Origin: Desmodesmus armatus
Taxonomy: Eukaryota > Chlorophyta > Chlorophyceae > Sphaeropleales > Scenedesmaceae
Assembly (NCBI GenBank): GCA_007449985.2
Contig: VIIQ02000075.1
Coordinates: 269,501-333,500 of the forward strand
DNA length: 64,000 bases
Reading direction: 5' to 3'
Numbering within the stretch: the stretch's first letter is position 1; each line of letters begins with the position of its first letter. The notes below the pieces were generated by a model, which made no database searches, was not told the DNA's origin, and was given only the letters and a program-made list of their open reading frames with translations. Shown here piece after piece: positions 30,933 through 41,900 of the stretch. A program made the translations under genes and the position numbers.

Positions 30933-33900
30933 TCAACTGCCTCTCTCCTGCCATTCCTTGATGAGCGACCGCAGGTTGTAGTTGGGCACCAGGTGTGCCT
31001 GCATTACCATTCCCGTCATGGGTGATTTGGGCGCAACACGCCTGGCAGCACAGCTCTGCAGCAGCAGCAGCAGCAGCAGCAGCGGCAGTGGCAGTGCAGC
31101 ACAATATCATCAGCAAGACATGACAAGTTGTGGTTAAGAGGGTGTCGAGATGTGGGGGGGAGCTGTTACAGGTTCTCTTGGTTGGGCCATAGACCATGCC
31201 TCCCTGACAACCCTGCAGGAGCTACCACTGTGACTGGCACAATGGCGGACCCCAGGATGATTCTGTCCCTGTGTTGCTGGTCATGTTCCCTGCACAATCC
31301 CGGGCCGACAATGCAGCCCGACCCATGCGGCAGCACGACTAGAAACAACAGTGACTTTGGGTCCAACCAACCATAGCCATGCCCACCTGCAGCCACTCTG
31401 TGATGGAGTGCCTCTCATACGTGTGCCCATCACACGCTACCACTGGGTCGCTCATGAGCTCGTGGGAGATGGGGCACAGGTACGCCGCAGGGGGAGCCTG
31501 AGCCTGGTGCTGCAGCAGCCGCTGGCAGGCAGCAGCAGACTGCCCTGCCTCCTCAAGTGACTGCAGCAGCTGCTGCCAATCAAGCCCTGAGGATTCTCCT
31601 GCTGCTTGCTGCTGCTGCAGCTGCTGCCCCTGCTGCTGTGTGCCTGCGCTACCACGGGTATCGCATGAACCCGTGCTGCGCCCTGTGAGCCACTGCAGGC
31701 TACCCCAAAGGGACGTGCGCGGCTGCTGTTGCTGCTGCTGCTTGGCTTCCAGCACGAGGGTAGGACTGCAGGTGCTGGGACCAGGACCGGCAGATGTGGC
31801 AGCGCTGCCAGCGGTGAAGTTCCTGCTGTTGCTGTCACTAGCATGCTGGCATGCAGCTCTGGCAGACGCCCACTCCCAGCAAGCCAGCACCTGCTGCAGT
31901 ACCTGCCTGCTGAGCTGCTCCAGTCGTGACCTCAACTGCGGTGACACACCACTCACACGGCCATGCAACAGGCTCAGGGCTGACCCCTCTGCCAGGGTGT
32001 GCTGCAGGCTGTGGTGCTGCAGCTGCTGCAAAGATGACCTCAGTTCAGGAATAATGTTGCTGCCTGGTGCCAGCAGTGCTCCTGGCCCCTGCTGCCCTGA
32101 CAGCAGCATCAGCAGGACACCTGCAAACGCTTGCACTAGTGCGGCTGTGCAGCTGTTGCTGTTGCTGTGCAGTGCAGCTGAAGCTGCAAGGCCCTGCAAT
32201 CAACAACAGCAAAGGCACATGGACCATCATCATCTCTGACACATCATCAGCACAGTGAGCTAGCTGTCAAGACTTTGCAGCATGGGAAAAGTACTGCTGC
32301 TGCAGAGTTCAGAGGGCGGGGCTGACAGGGAAGCAAGTTCTTGCTCTCACGACTCCACTGTCCTGACACCCCTGCAAACTGGCTTCAAAGCCGTCACACC
32401 CACCTGCAGTTGTGGCTGTTGCTGCTGCTGCTGTTGAAGCTCTCGCAAGCACTGCTCCAGCTGCTCGATGCACTCATCACTGCTCAAACCAGTGCTGACG
32501 CCAGCCGCTGCTGCAGGCGAAGGGCTTGGCGATGCCTGTGCAGCTTGCAGCTGCTTCACACCCGACAGCAGCACCCTGAGCCCCTCCTCCTCCAGTTGCT
32601 GCTGCTGCTGCTGTACTGCTGCCCCACAAGGCCCGGCAGCCCCCAGCAGCAGGCTGGCAGGGTGAAACAGCAGCTGTGCCTGCTGACCAGCAGCCCCATC
32701 CAGCACGAATGCGGAAGCTAGCTGGTGCGCAGAGAGACCCAAATGCGGAAGCAGCGGTACGATTGCAGTACAGTGTGGTGCACTGCCAGCTGCTGATGAG
32801 CTGCTGGAGGGCTGCTGCTGGTTCAGCAGGGAGGACAGCTGCTGCACTGCATGAGCCGCCTCCGCAGCCAAACGGACGCGGCGACACAGCGCAAACACTT
32901 CGTCTGCTGCAGCTACCGGACCCCCAGCTTCGGATGCTGCTGCTGCTGCTGCAGCCCCTGGTGCTCTTGATGCAGCTGCTGCAAAGCCTCCATCGCTAAG
33001 GAGGGTCAGGAGCCCCCTGGGCTGCTGCAGCAGCTGCACAGCTACCAAGCCAACAGCAACGACACCAGACGGCTGCCTAGTGGCTGAGGACCCAACAGCA
33101 GCAGCACACTGATGGAGTGCTGCTGCAGGTACAGTGCCAGCAGCAGCACCGTACACCTTGACCCAAGCAGGACTGCTGCCTGGCTGCTGTCCTGTTGGGG
33201 CACAGGCACCGTGTGCCTTTGCTGCTGCCTGCTGCAGCTGTGCGATCGCTCCTACTGCAGAGCACCACCACTCAACATCTTTCTGTGATGTCAGCACCTG
33301 CACCTGCACTGCTACAGGCTGCCCATCTGCACTGCTGCCCATGTACGTACAGGCCCCATAGCCAGATGCAGGGTCCAGCAGCTGACCTGGAGTGAAGCTA
33401 CTCGGGCTGGAAAAAAGCGCTGGGAAGTCTATGGTCTCATCAAACACTCCAGGGTATGTGCTGTTGATGAGCTGCAGTTGCTGCTCAGCTTGCCGCAGGA
33501 GCTGCTGCTGCTCTTTGCTGGCTGCTGGCATGGTGCTGCTGCCCCTCCTGAGCCCTCCCCTCAGCTGCTGCTTGACCGGGCTGCGCCCGTGCTGGGCGCC
33601 CGCCGACTGCACCACCCTCCCCAGCAACCTGTTGGTGGCTTGCAGCAGCCGGCCAAGGCCCTGCAGCAGCAGCTTGGCGGCTGCCAGCAGCAGTCGCAGC
33701 AGCGGCAGCAGCAGGTAGAGCAGCAGGGCTGCTGCGACGTGCCACAGCAGCTCAGCCCCAGGCCGCAGGGACTCTGTGTATGCTGTGGTCAGTGCAGTGG
33801 CTGCATCTGACACCACAGCAATAAGGCCCAGCAGCACAGCCCAGCCCCACCCCGACGTACTGCCTGTGTCACTGCCGCCGGCAGGCCCCTGCTGTTGCTG

Positions 33901-34942
33901 CTGCTGTTGCTGTGGGGTGCTGCTGGTGGTACTACTTGCCTGCCTCGTTGCCTGGAGCCTTCTGCGGGTGGGGTACCTGTGCTGCTGCTCCTGCTGCTGC
34001 TGCTGCTGCTGTCCAATCTCTGCCTGCTCCTGCACCTGCTGTTCCTGGTGCTTCTGCTGTGTTCCAGTAGCAACACCTTGGCTCACGGCCTGATGTGCGG
34101 TGGGGCTGAGAGCCGCATCGTAGCCCATCAGCTGGTCCAAGGCAGAGCCTGCAGCAGCACCCAACCACCTGCCTGCACTTGCTGCAGCACCCCCTGCTGC
34201 AGCTGCTGCAGCCCCTGCAGCTGTGCGCACACCGTGCACAGACGGGCCTACAGGCTGCTTCCGTGCTGCCTGTGCACCCACACCTTGACGATGGCCGGGG
34301 TCTGTGGCAGGGTGTGCCTGCTGGGGTCCAGCTGCTGGGTGAAGCCCTGCGGGCTGGGTGTTGATGTGAGGTGCAGAGACAGGCCTGCTGAGACCTGCCC
34401 CTGCAGCACCATAGCTGAAGGCTGGGCTGTGTGTTGCTGGTGGGGGGTGCCGCTGTCGTGAAACCTGTTGCTGGTGGTTTGCGGGACTGGTGCTGCCTGC
34501 AAGCATACATAAGAGGCACACATCAGTCATGCATACTCTCCTGGGCATGCATGTTGCTATGCGCACCCCACTTACACTGGATGCAACAGCGTCAACCTCG
34601 TACTAATCTCGTACTGCAAGTTACTTCCAAACAAAGCAACTGCACCACTGCTGCTGCGCATGAAACCATGCAGACTGCAGTACCTTGTTGGTCCTCCTCC
34701 AGATAGTCAGAGATCCACTTGAAGCCATCACCAACCACAGCAGGTTGCTGTGCACTGAACGCCTTGCTGCTCTGCTTGTTGGGACTGCTGCATGCATGTG
34801 CATGGTTCTGGTGCTGTTCATAAGATGGGCTTTGTGCACTGTCTGCTGCGCTCCTCCTGTCGGATGCCCACACAAAAGCCTCTGCGCTGCTGTTGCTAAC
34901 GCTGTCACGCTTGGCATGCAGCTTCCGCCTGACTCCTGACAT
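30933..34942 (-). CDS. U-box protein with membrane segments and degenerate kinase-like region
   Basis: Four exons: 34942-34684, 34496-32404, 32193-31387, 31055-30933; phases match, total 3282 nt, 1093 residues. Start MSGVRRKLHAK. A low-complexity N-terminal half is followed near residues 300-365 by hydrophobic stretches (WAVLLGLIAVVSDAATALT, then AALLLYLLLPLLRLLLAA). Then YGACTYMGSSADGQPVAVQV resembles the ATP-binding N-lobe of plant U-box kinases, but no HRD or DFG motif was seen. A U-box closes the protein: YLCPISHELMSDPVVACDG, HTYERHSITEWLQ, then after the last intron KSPMTGMVMQAHLVPNYNLR and SLIKEWQ. U-boxes recruit E2 enzymes, so this is probably a membrane-tethered E3 ligase. The kinase-like part is inferred and may be inactive. 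Confidence 0.75.
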
Positions 34943-35318
34943 TGCTGTGCTTGCACCAGCCAAGCAACGCAGGTGGCACCAGCGGGTGTAAGAACTATTG
35001 GGTGGCAGATGAAGAAGGTGGACCAACTCACAACCATCACAGCACACGGCAGCATAAGGCGAACATGTGATGCATCGTGTGTGTCGGCCTTCAGATGATG
35101 CATAGTGAGCTCAAGCTTACAAGGCTCATAAGACACGAAGGGGTGGCCCTCGAGCGCCCACTGCATGACTGTGTAACAAGCTTGTTGGCAACGGCAGCCG
35201 GGCACACAGTCGGAATGCACGTGGGCGCTCATCGAATAGCTATTTCAGTTTGCTTGGTACTTCTGGCATCTGCTGAGAGGTGAAAGCCTACATTGAGAGA
35301 TCTGAAACGATCTGGCTG
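34943..35318. promoter_or_regulatory. 376-bp divergent promoter region (U-box gene / SelD)
   Basis: The only space between two divergent start codons, so it must hold both promoters. No clear TATA box was seen. A GTG in frame 39 nt upstream of the chosen SelD ATG is not used as a start in nuclear genes. Confidence 0.5.
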
Positions 35319-38061
35319 ATGGCAACAGAACCAGTCCGACTGACCCAGCTGTCGCATGGTGGAGGATGTGGCTGTAAGATTGCCCCAGCCAAGCTGCAGC
35401 AGGTGCGGGTGCCTGCCGAGACCGCAATTCACACTGCAATTGTCAACACAGTCACTGCGCATTGGTGTGCCCCGGGCCAGCAAGTCAAGCCTGGTCCTGA
35501 GGCTATCATCACACAAACAACACTTCTGTTCATGACGTTCAGATTCTCAAGGAGGTGAACCTTGACAATGCGAGTCCCAACCTGCTGGTGGGCGCCAGCA
35601 CTTGTGATGACGCAGCTGTGTGAGTGTGCATGTGCCTGAGCAGCAGTAACGGCAGCAGCAGCAGCAGCAGCAACAGCATTGGGAGCAGCATTAGTTATAT
35701 CCAGCATTTGATGTAGTGTCTGCCTGCATCACCTGGCTTGCCCGAGCAGTGTCGTGGCCATCAAGCTGGCAGGTAGACATGCATGTGCACAAATTTGATT
35801 GACAGTCAGCTCAGCATGTTGAAGGTCACTACCCTGCTGGTGGCTGTGTGAGGGACACAGGACTGCAAACCACCAATTCATCCTCAATATAACAGTCAAA
35901 CTGGTGTGTTACACCCCGCAGGTACAAGCTGAATGAGCAGCAGGCCATGGTGGTCACCACAGACTTCTTCATGCCCATTGTGGACAATCCCCGGCACTTT
36001 GGGCGCATAGCCGCTGCCAACGCCATCAGCGACGTGTATGCCATGGGTGGCAAGCCCTGCCTTGCCCTGTCGGTGCTGGGCATGCCCATCAACAAGCTGC
36101 CCACAGAGGTCATTCAGGCAGGTTCTGCTGCTTGTGGTGTTGGCGGTGAAGTGGGAGCCTATGTGCCACATAGCAGTGCAGAGGGTTCTATGGGGTACAA
36201 GAACAGCATGTGCATGTTTTGCTGCTTTCATGCAGACGGCTATTGGCTGTTGTCATTGTTTGTTGAAATGATGCTATCCCCACACCTTGCCAGTCTCCAA
36301 TCATTGGGCGGCACGTGTCCCGGGGTGTGCAGTGAGGGCAGTGTGAGGGCAGCTGCTCTTCTACTCAACAACCAGGCCATGTACGCCACCATGTGTTGGT
36401 CAGCACGCCACCTCAGTACCTAGCAAGGCATACTGTAGCTGCAAGCCCGCCCGTCACTGATGTGCCGTCATGTGTGCTGCCCTGCAGGAGATCCTGAATG
36501 GTGGTGTGGACATCTGCAGGGAGGCTGGCATCCCGCTGGCTGGTGGCCACTCCATAGACAGCCCTGAGCCCATCTTTGGCCTGGTGGTGACGGGTGTGGT
36601 GGACCCTAACCTGGTCAAGCGGAACAGCGCCGCTAAGGTGGGCGGCAGGGGCTGGTTTCCTTGTGATAGTGGTCTCCTTGTGATGATTGGATGCAAGGTG
36701 GCTTGGTTGGTGCGCAACTTGGACATACCTGGCTGCCAACAGCGCCTTGGCAGCACAGCTGGTCACACCAGAGAGTGAAGTGCCCATTGTTTCTGGCTGC
36801 ATCAGTGCAATCACTCTGCTGAATACTCTCTCAACTCATGCCCAAGCTGTGCGCAAGTGGTTGCACAGTTGACAGTTGACATGCCTTCCTTGCTTGCATC
36901 CGCTGGCAACCCAATCGTCGTCCTCATGCTGCTGCTTGTCCTGCAGGTTGGTGACGTGCTGATCCTGACCAAGCCGCTGGGTGTTGGTGTGATGACCACC
37001 GCCCTCAAGAAGGGGCTGCTGCCAGCCGAGGGGTACGACGAGGTGAGGCCTGACAGGGGCAGAGGCGAGGGTGGGACTGACCGGCACACGTGAACAACTT
37101 TTGTTGCTTGTGTGTCAACAGCAGCCTCCCGGAAGCCTATCAGTAACTTGATTCATTTCTGTTTCAGGCGCATCTGCAAACCAGGCCTGACCCATGCCCT
37201 AATTGCACCGAGCATGCATCCAGCTTGGTTCACCTTGTGTTGTTGCCGGGCCCTTCTGCCCCCCTTGGCCTCCTGCAGGTGTTGGCCACAATGACGCAGC
37301 TCAACTCTGTTGGGGAGCAGCTGGGGTCACAGGCGGCTGTGCATGCCATGACTGACGTGACAGGCTTTGGCCTGTGTGGCCACCTGCTGGAAGTGTGCAG
37401 GGGCAGCGGACTGGGGGCGGTTGTTACCTTCGACAAGGTGAGGGCAACTTGCTGCCAACTTGCTGCCAACCAGCCTTGAGGATTGGAGAACATCATATTT
37501 CACTGCTCTGCATGGAGTTAGCGGCCACCTGCAGGGCCCAGATGCAATCATTCTCATCCTTTACCAGCGTTCAAGGTGGTGGCGGCCATTTTGCAGCTGA
37601 TGCACATAAGGGTCTATGGTGTGTCATGTCTGCTGATCTGAGCCGTGTCGTGTGCTTGACCCGGCAGTGACAGCAAGATTGCTGAAACAATCCCCTGTGG
37701 TGTGCCCACGGAAGCTTTGCTCGTGCTGCTTCCTCACTTATCCACGCCTTCCACACACCACCACTGCAAACAGGTGCCCATGATGCATCACGCCCCAGCC
37801 ATGGCGCAGCAGGATGCCTTCCCTGGAGCTGTTCCCAGGAACCTTGAGAGCTACGGTCAGGACCTTGACTTTGACCAGGCAATGCCTGTGTGGCAGCAGC
37901 ACCTGCTGGTGGACCCACAGACCAGTGGGGGACTGCTGCTGGCAGTGGCAGCGGAACAGGCTGAGGCAGTGCTGCAGCTGGTGCAGGCAGCGGGCTGTAG
38001 CAAAGCAGCGGTCATTGGGCAGCTAGTGGAAGGGCAGCCGAGGATCAAGGTGCAGCAGTGA
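35319..38061 (+). CDS. SelD: Selenophosphate synthetase (selenide, water dikinase)
   Basis: Seven exons: 35319-35402, 35543-35619, 35922-36117, 36488-36637, 36947-37042, 37279-37437, 37774-38061; total 1050 nt, 349 residues, the usual SelD length. The N-terminus reads [12 protein letters not shown], putting the catalytic Cys at 17 and Lys at 20, as in E. coli SelD; the catalytic residue is Cys, not Sec. Other family blocks: [71 protein letters not shown] and [14 protein letters not shown]. It makes selenophosphate from selenide and ATP for Sec-tRNA synthesis, in the cytosol. Intron 3 begins GC (GCAGGT) instead of GT; this is the only choice that joins VIQ to EILNGG in frame. Confidence 0.95.
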
Positions 38062-38927
38062 GGGGGCGTGGGTGTGGACAGCTTGGCAGTGGTTGCAAGA
38101 AGATGCTGATGGTGTGTGGTGCCAGGCCGGCATGGAAGCTCAACCTTGACGCCTCGTTTAGAGACATCCAGGCGGAGCAGGGTGAAAGGAATGCACCAAG
38201 ATACTTCAAGCAGTGCAGACATTGTGGTGCCTGCCTTTTCCAACCACTCTCAGCTGTTCAAGCTTTCCCAACAGCTTGGCAAGCAGTGCCACCACCAGTT
38301 CCACAAGCAACGACGTCTGCAGCAACTGGCCAGGCACCTTCATGTCACGGGGCCCCGAAGCTCATCTAGCTTCAGCAGCACATGCATATGCATCAGTATC
38401 CACTTTTTTCGTTGACAAACACGGCAGCTTCAGCATCTGCGATCTTATTACAGCTTATCTTATTACAACGGCGTCTGCAGTACTGCATGGGCGGGTACTA
38501 GTACCCACCCATGTCTGTCAGCATGGTGCAGCTGGCGCTGGTGAAAGCTCTATGCAAGTTCAGGCTGAGCAAATGAACGATCAGCTATGTCCTGGCCCAG
38601 TCTAACGTCGATGGCTCAAACCCCGCGAACGCCAGGCTGGCAACCAGTTCAAACAGCACGAAATAAACGGCTTGCCGCAAGTCTTTCGGATACTCAAGTG
38701 TCCGACTCTGAAAGCTTTCAGACTCGGTTGTATATCGATCACGGTCTCTTGACACACCAAGCGGCTCTTCTGGCTGACTTCCTGTTTGTGGTCAACAGAG
38801 CAGAACAGTATTGTCAAGGCTGGGTGTCTCAACTCACAGACGTGACTGTTATTTTGAGGCAATCTCTTGTTCTGAAAATCTGTGGCAGGGTTAGCTACAG
38901 GTGCAACAGCCAACATCAGCTACAGCC
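38062..38927. other. Intergenic between SelD and FO synthase, with a 28-nt palindrome
   Basis: No exon recognised. AT-richer than its surroundings. A near-perfect 28-nt palindrome lies at 38486-38513 (see findings). The FO synthase promoter must lie here; no TATA box was recognised. Confidence 0.5.
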
Positions 38928-41900
38928 ATGCAGTCTACAGCAGCACATCATCGGTGTGTTCAGGCACCCCATACGTTCCTCCAGCCACACAGACATGTCA
39001 GAGCAGGTGGCTCGTCATGCAACAGGAGGCATGAATGCACACATATCCCTTCAGCAAGGACATCAGGGAAGGTGTCTGTCACAGCAGCGGCTGCAGCAGC
39101 TGGAGCAGCTGGTGACGAGGATGGGCTGTTCCGGCACCTCCTCAGCACCCCTCTGCCAGCTCTTATGCAGCAGGCTGATGCTTTGAGGGACGAGGCCCAC
39201 CCTCGCATCATTACCTTCTCACCCAAGGCAAGCCCTCGCACTTGGTGCATGGCCAGGCTGACAAACTATTGACAGCAGCTGCTGCAGATGTAGTTTGTGG
39301 GGCTGGTGCCCACAGTGACAAGCATGCTGGGCAGCTGTGCTGTGTGGCTGCTGCTGCTGCCGCTGCTGTTGGTGGTGGGCGTTGCACTGCGTCCTGTCCT
39401 CTGCATGATGACTCACCATACTGCCCCCACTACTCATACCACACCCATACTGCTGTACAACCTGCTTACTGCTCACATCGCCGCCGCAGGTGTTCATCCC
39501 ACTGACGCGGCTGTGCCGTGATTCGTGCGGCTACTGCACCTTCGCCCAGCCGCCGCAGCCTGGGCGGCGTGCGTACATGACCTTGCAGGAGGTGCTGCAG
39601 GTGGCGCAGCTGGGGGCAGAGCAGGGCTGCACAGAGGCACTCTTCACCCTGGGTGAGGATAAATACAGCTCACACTGAAGCAGTGAGGCGCATGGTGACG
39701 CATGCAAAGCGATGGCACACTGAATCACACAGCCTACGAGCAGCCACTTCCTACTTCCATGACGTCACTCGTACATCTGTGCCAGACGCAGCAGCCTGGA
39801 GCAGCAGTCAGCAGGCGGCTGGGTCTGTTAGCGAGTCAGCACTCAGGGTTGGGTGATCCCTCGTGTGGAGAAATGGATCTCTACAGTACATCAGAATGTG
39901 TGTGTTGTGACATGTGTGTGCACAGGTGATAAGCCTGAGCTGATGTACCCTGAAGCAGCAGCTGAGCTGTCAGCCATGGGGTATGGCAGCACCCTGGAGT
40001 ATGTGGCTGCTGCTGCTGAGGCTGTGCTGCAGCAGACTGGCCTTATACCCCATGTCAACGCAGGAGTCATGGACCAGCAGCAGCTGCTCAGGTGCGTGTA
40101 CAAGCTGACGTTGTAGAGGGGTGGTTTGATGGGGCTTCAAAGCAAGCGATATGCTACCAGCTGCTGCTCGTGTGTGTTTGGGGGGGGGGGGTGCTTTGCA
40201 GTCGGAAAGCGGCATTCAAGCACTGTGGCGCTGACGTGCACCTGTGTCTACTTGATCCAAGCAAGACCTTCCTTGGTGTCTGTTGTGCCTGCCTGCAGGC
40301 TGAAGGCGGTGTCAGGCAGCCAGGGTTTGATGCTGGAGGGCACCTCTCCCTCACTCACTGCCCCGGGGGGCCCCCACTGGGACTGCCCTGACAAGGAGCC
40401 ACAGGCACGGCTGGACACTCTGGCAGCAGCAGGGGAAGCCCGCATACCCTTCACAACAGGTGGGGGGGCATGGCCTGTGCAGCCGGGTGCCCCACTGCTG
40501 TCCAAATACACACAAATGCACGGCTGGATACATGACTAAGCACATGCGGGTTGGATGCAGGATGTTGCTGAGTGGGTCTGCATGCTGCAATCCACCCCCA
40601 CCTCAAAAATGCGGGCTCTGCATGCCAGTAGTGCCTGTGTTTCTGACTTGGGCTGAGCTGCTTTGCCAAAGTGCATGGTGATGTCGTCAGGCAATGTAGG
40701 TGTCTGTTGGTGTTGGTTGGGTATGTGTCACGGTACGTGTCACGGCTCTCATGCATTCCAAGTACTGTTGCCTGAGTGTTTGGCTTGTGATATCATGCTG
40801 CTGGGCCGCCTGCTTTGTGTTGTGCTGCAGGTCTGCTGATAGGGCTTGGTGAGACGCGGCAGGAGCGGCTGGCTGACCTGCTGCTGCTGAGGCAGCTGCA
40901 CCAGCAGTACGGCCACATACAGGAGCTCATCATACAAAACTTCAGGTGAGCAAGACACATGCGCCATTACGTTGATTGCCTCGCAGTAATAGTTTAGCTG
41001 GGTGCATTTCCACTCTCCCTGGCTTCAACACACATAGCACCCCTATGCCGCTCACCCACCGCACCCTGTTCTGCTTGCTGCAGCGTAGCAGCAGCTGCAG
41101 CTGACTGCCAAATCCATTCACACCTGTCATTGTCACCAACACACACATCCTCATCACTCAACATCTTCCATGTTCACTCACCACACTCTGCTCTGCATTG
41201 CCTGCCTGCTGTGGTCTCTCCTGCACACCCCCGCCGTCCCTATCACCCCACCCACAGGGCCAAGCCCCACACAGCCATGCAGCACCACCCTGAGCCCTCG
41301 TTGGAGGAGCTTCTGTGGACAGTGGCTGCTGCCCGCATCCTGTTTGGGCCACTTATGAACATTCAGGCCCCGCCCAACCTGACACCCGCAGGGCTGCAGG
41401 GCAGCAGCGAGGCAGGCAGGGAGTGGCGAGCACTACTGGATGCAGGCATCAATGACTGGGGTGGGTGGCTTGGTGTCAACACACATTGCAGTTGGTCAGG
41501 GACACTTTCCGCCATGATTGAATCACATGCATGCAGCTGGATGACCCAGCACGTGGGTCATTCAGCAGCACTGATATGCAAAGATATGTGTCTTGAGATC
41601 AAACGCAGGAAGTTCATCTGCATGCATTGGTGTTCAGACACTGTGGGCTTCCCTCTGTTGAGCGGATGCCTTCCCTGTTATCTGTGTTGTCCTGTGACTG
41701 TGCCTGTTCGCATGCAGGCGGCATATCTCCCATCACCCGGGATTACGTCAACCCTGAGAAGGCCTGGCCCCACCTGGCCCCACTGGCAGCAGCAACAGCA
41801 GAGGCAGGCAAGCTGCTGCTGCCACGGCTTCCGGTGTACGCACCCTACCTGCATGATCTGAGCCATGGCAGCAGCAGCAGTGCCGCCCGCGACAGCAGCA

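Noticed and set aside
35280..35558. SelD start at GTG 35280
   Set aside because: GTG is not a normal nuclear start, and the ATG at 35319 gives Cys17/Lys20 and the usual length.
38587..39186. 199-codon plus frame upstream of FO synthase
   Set aside because: No family resemblance; it overlaps the FO synthase first exon in another frame.
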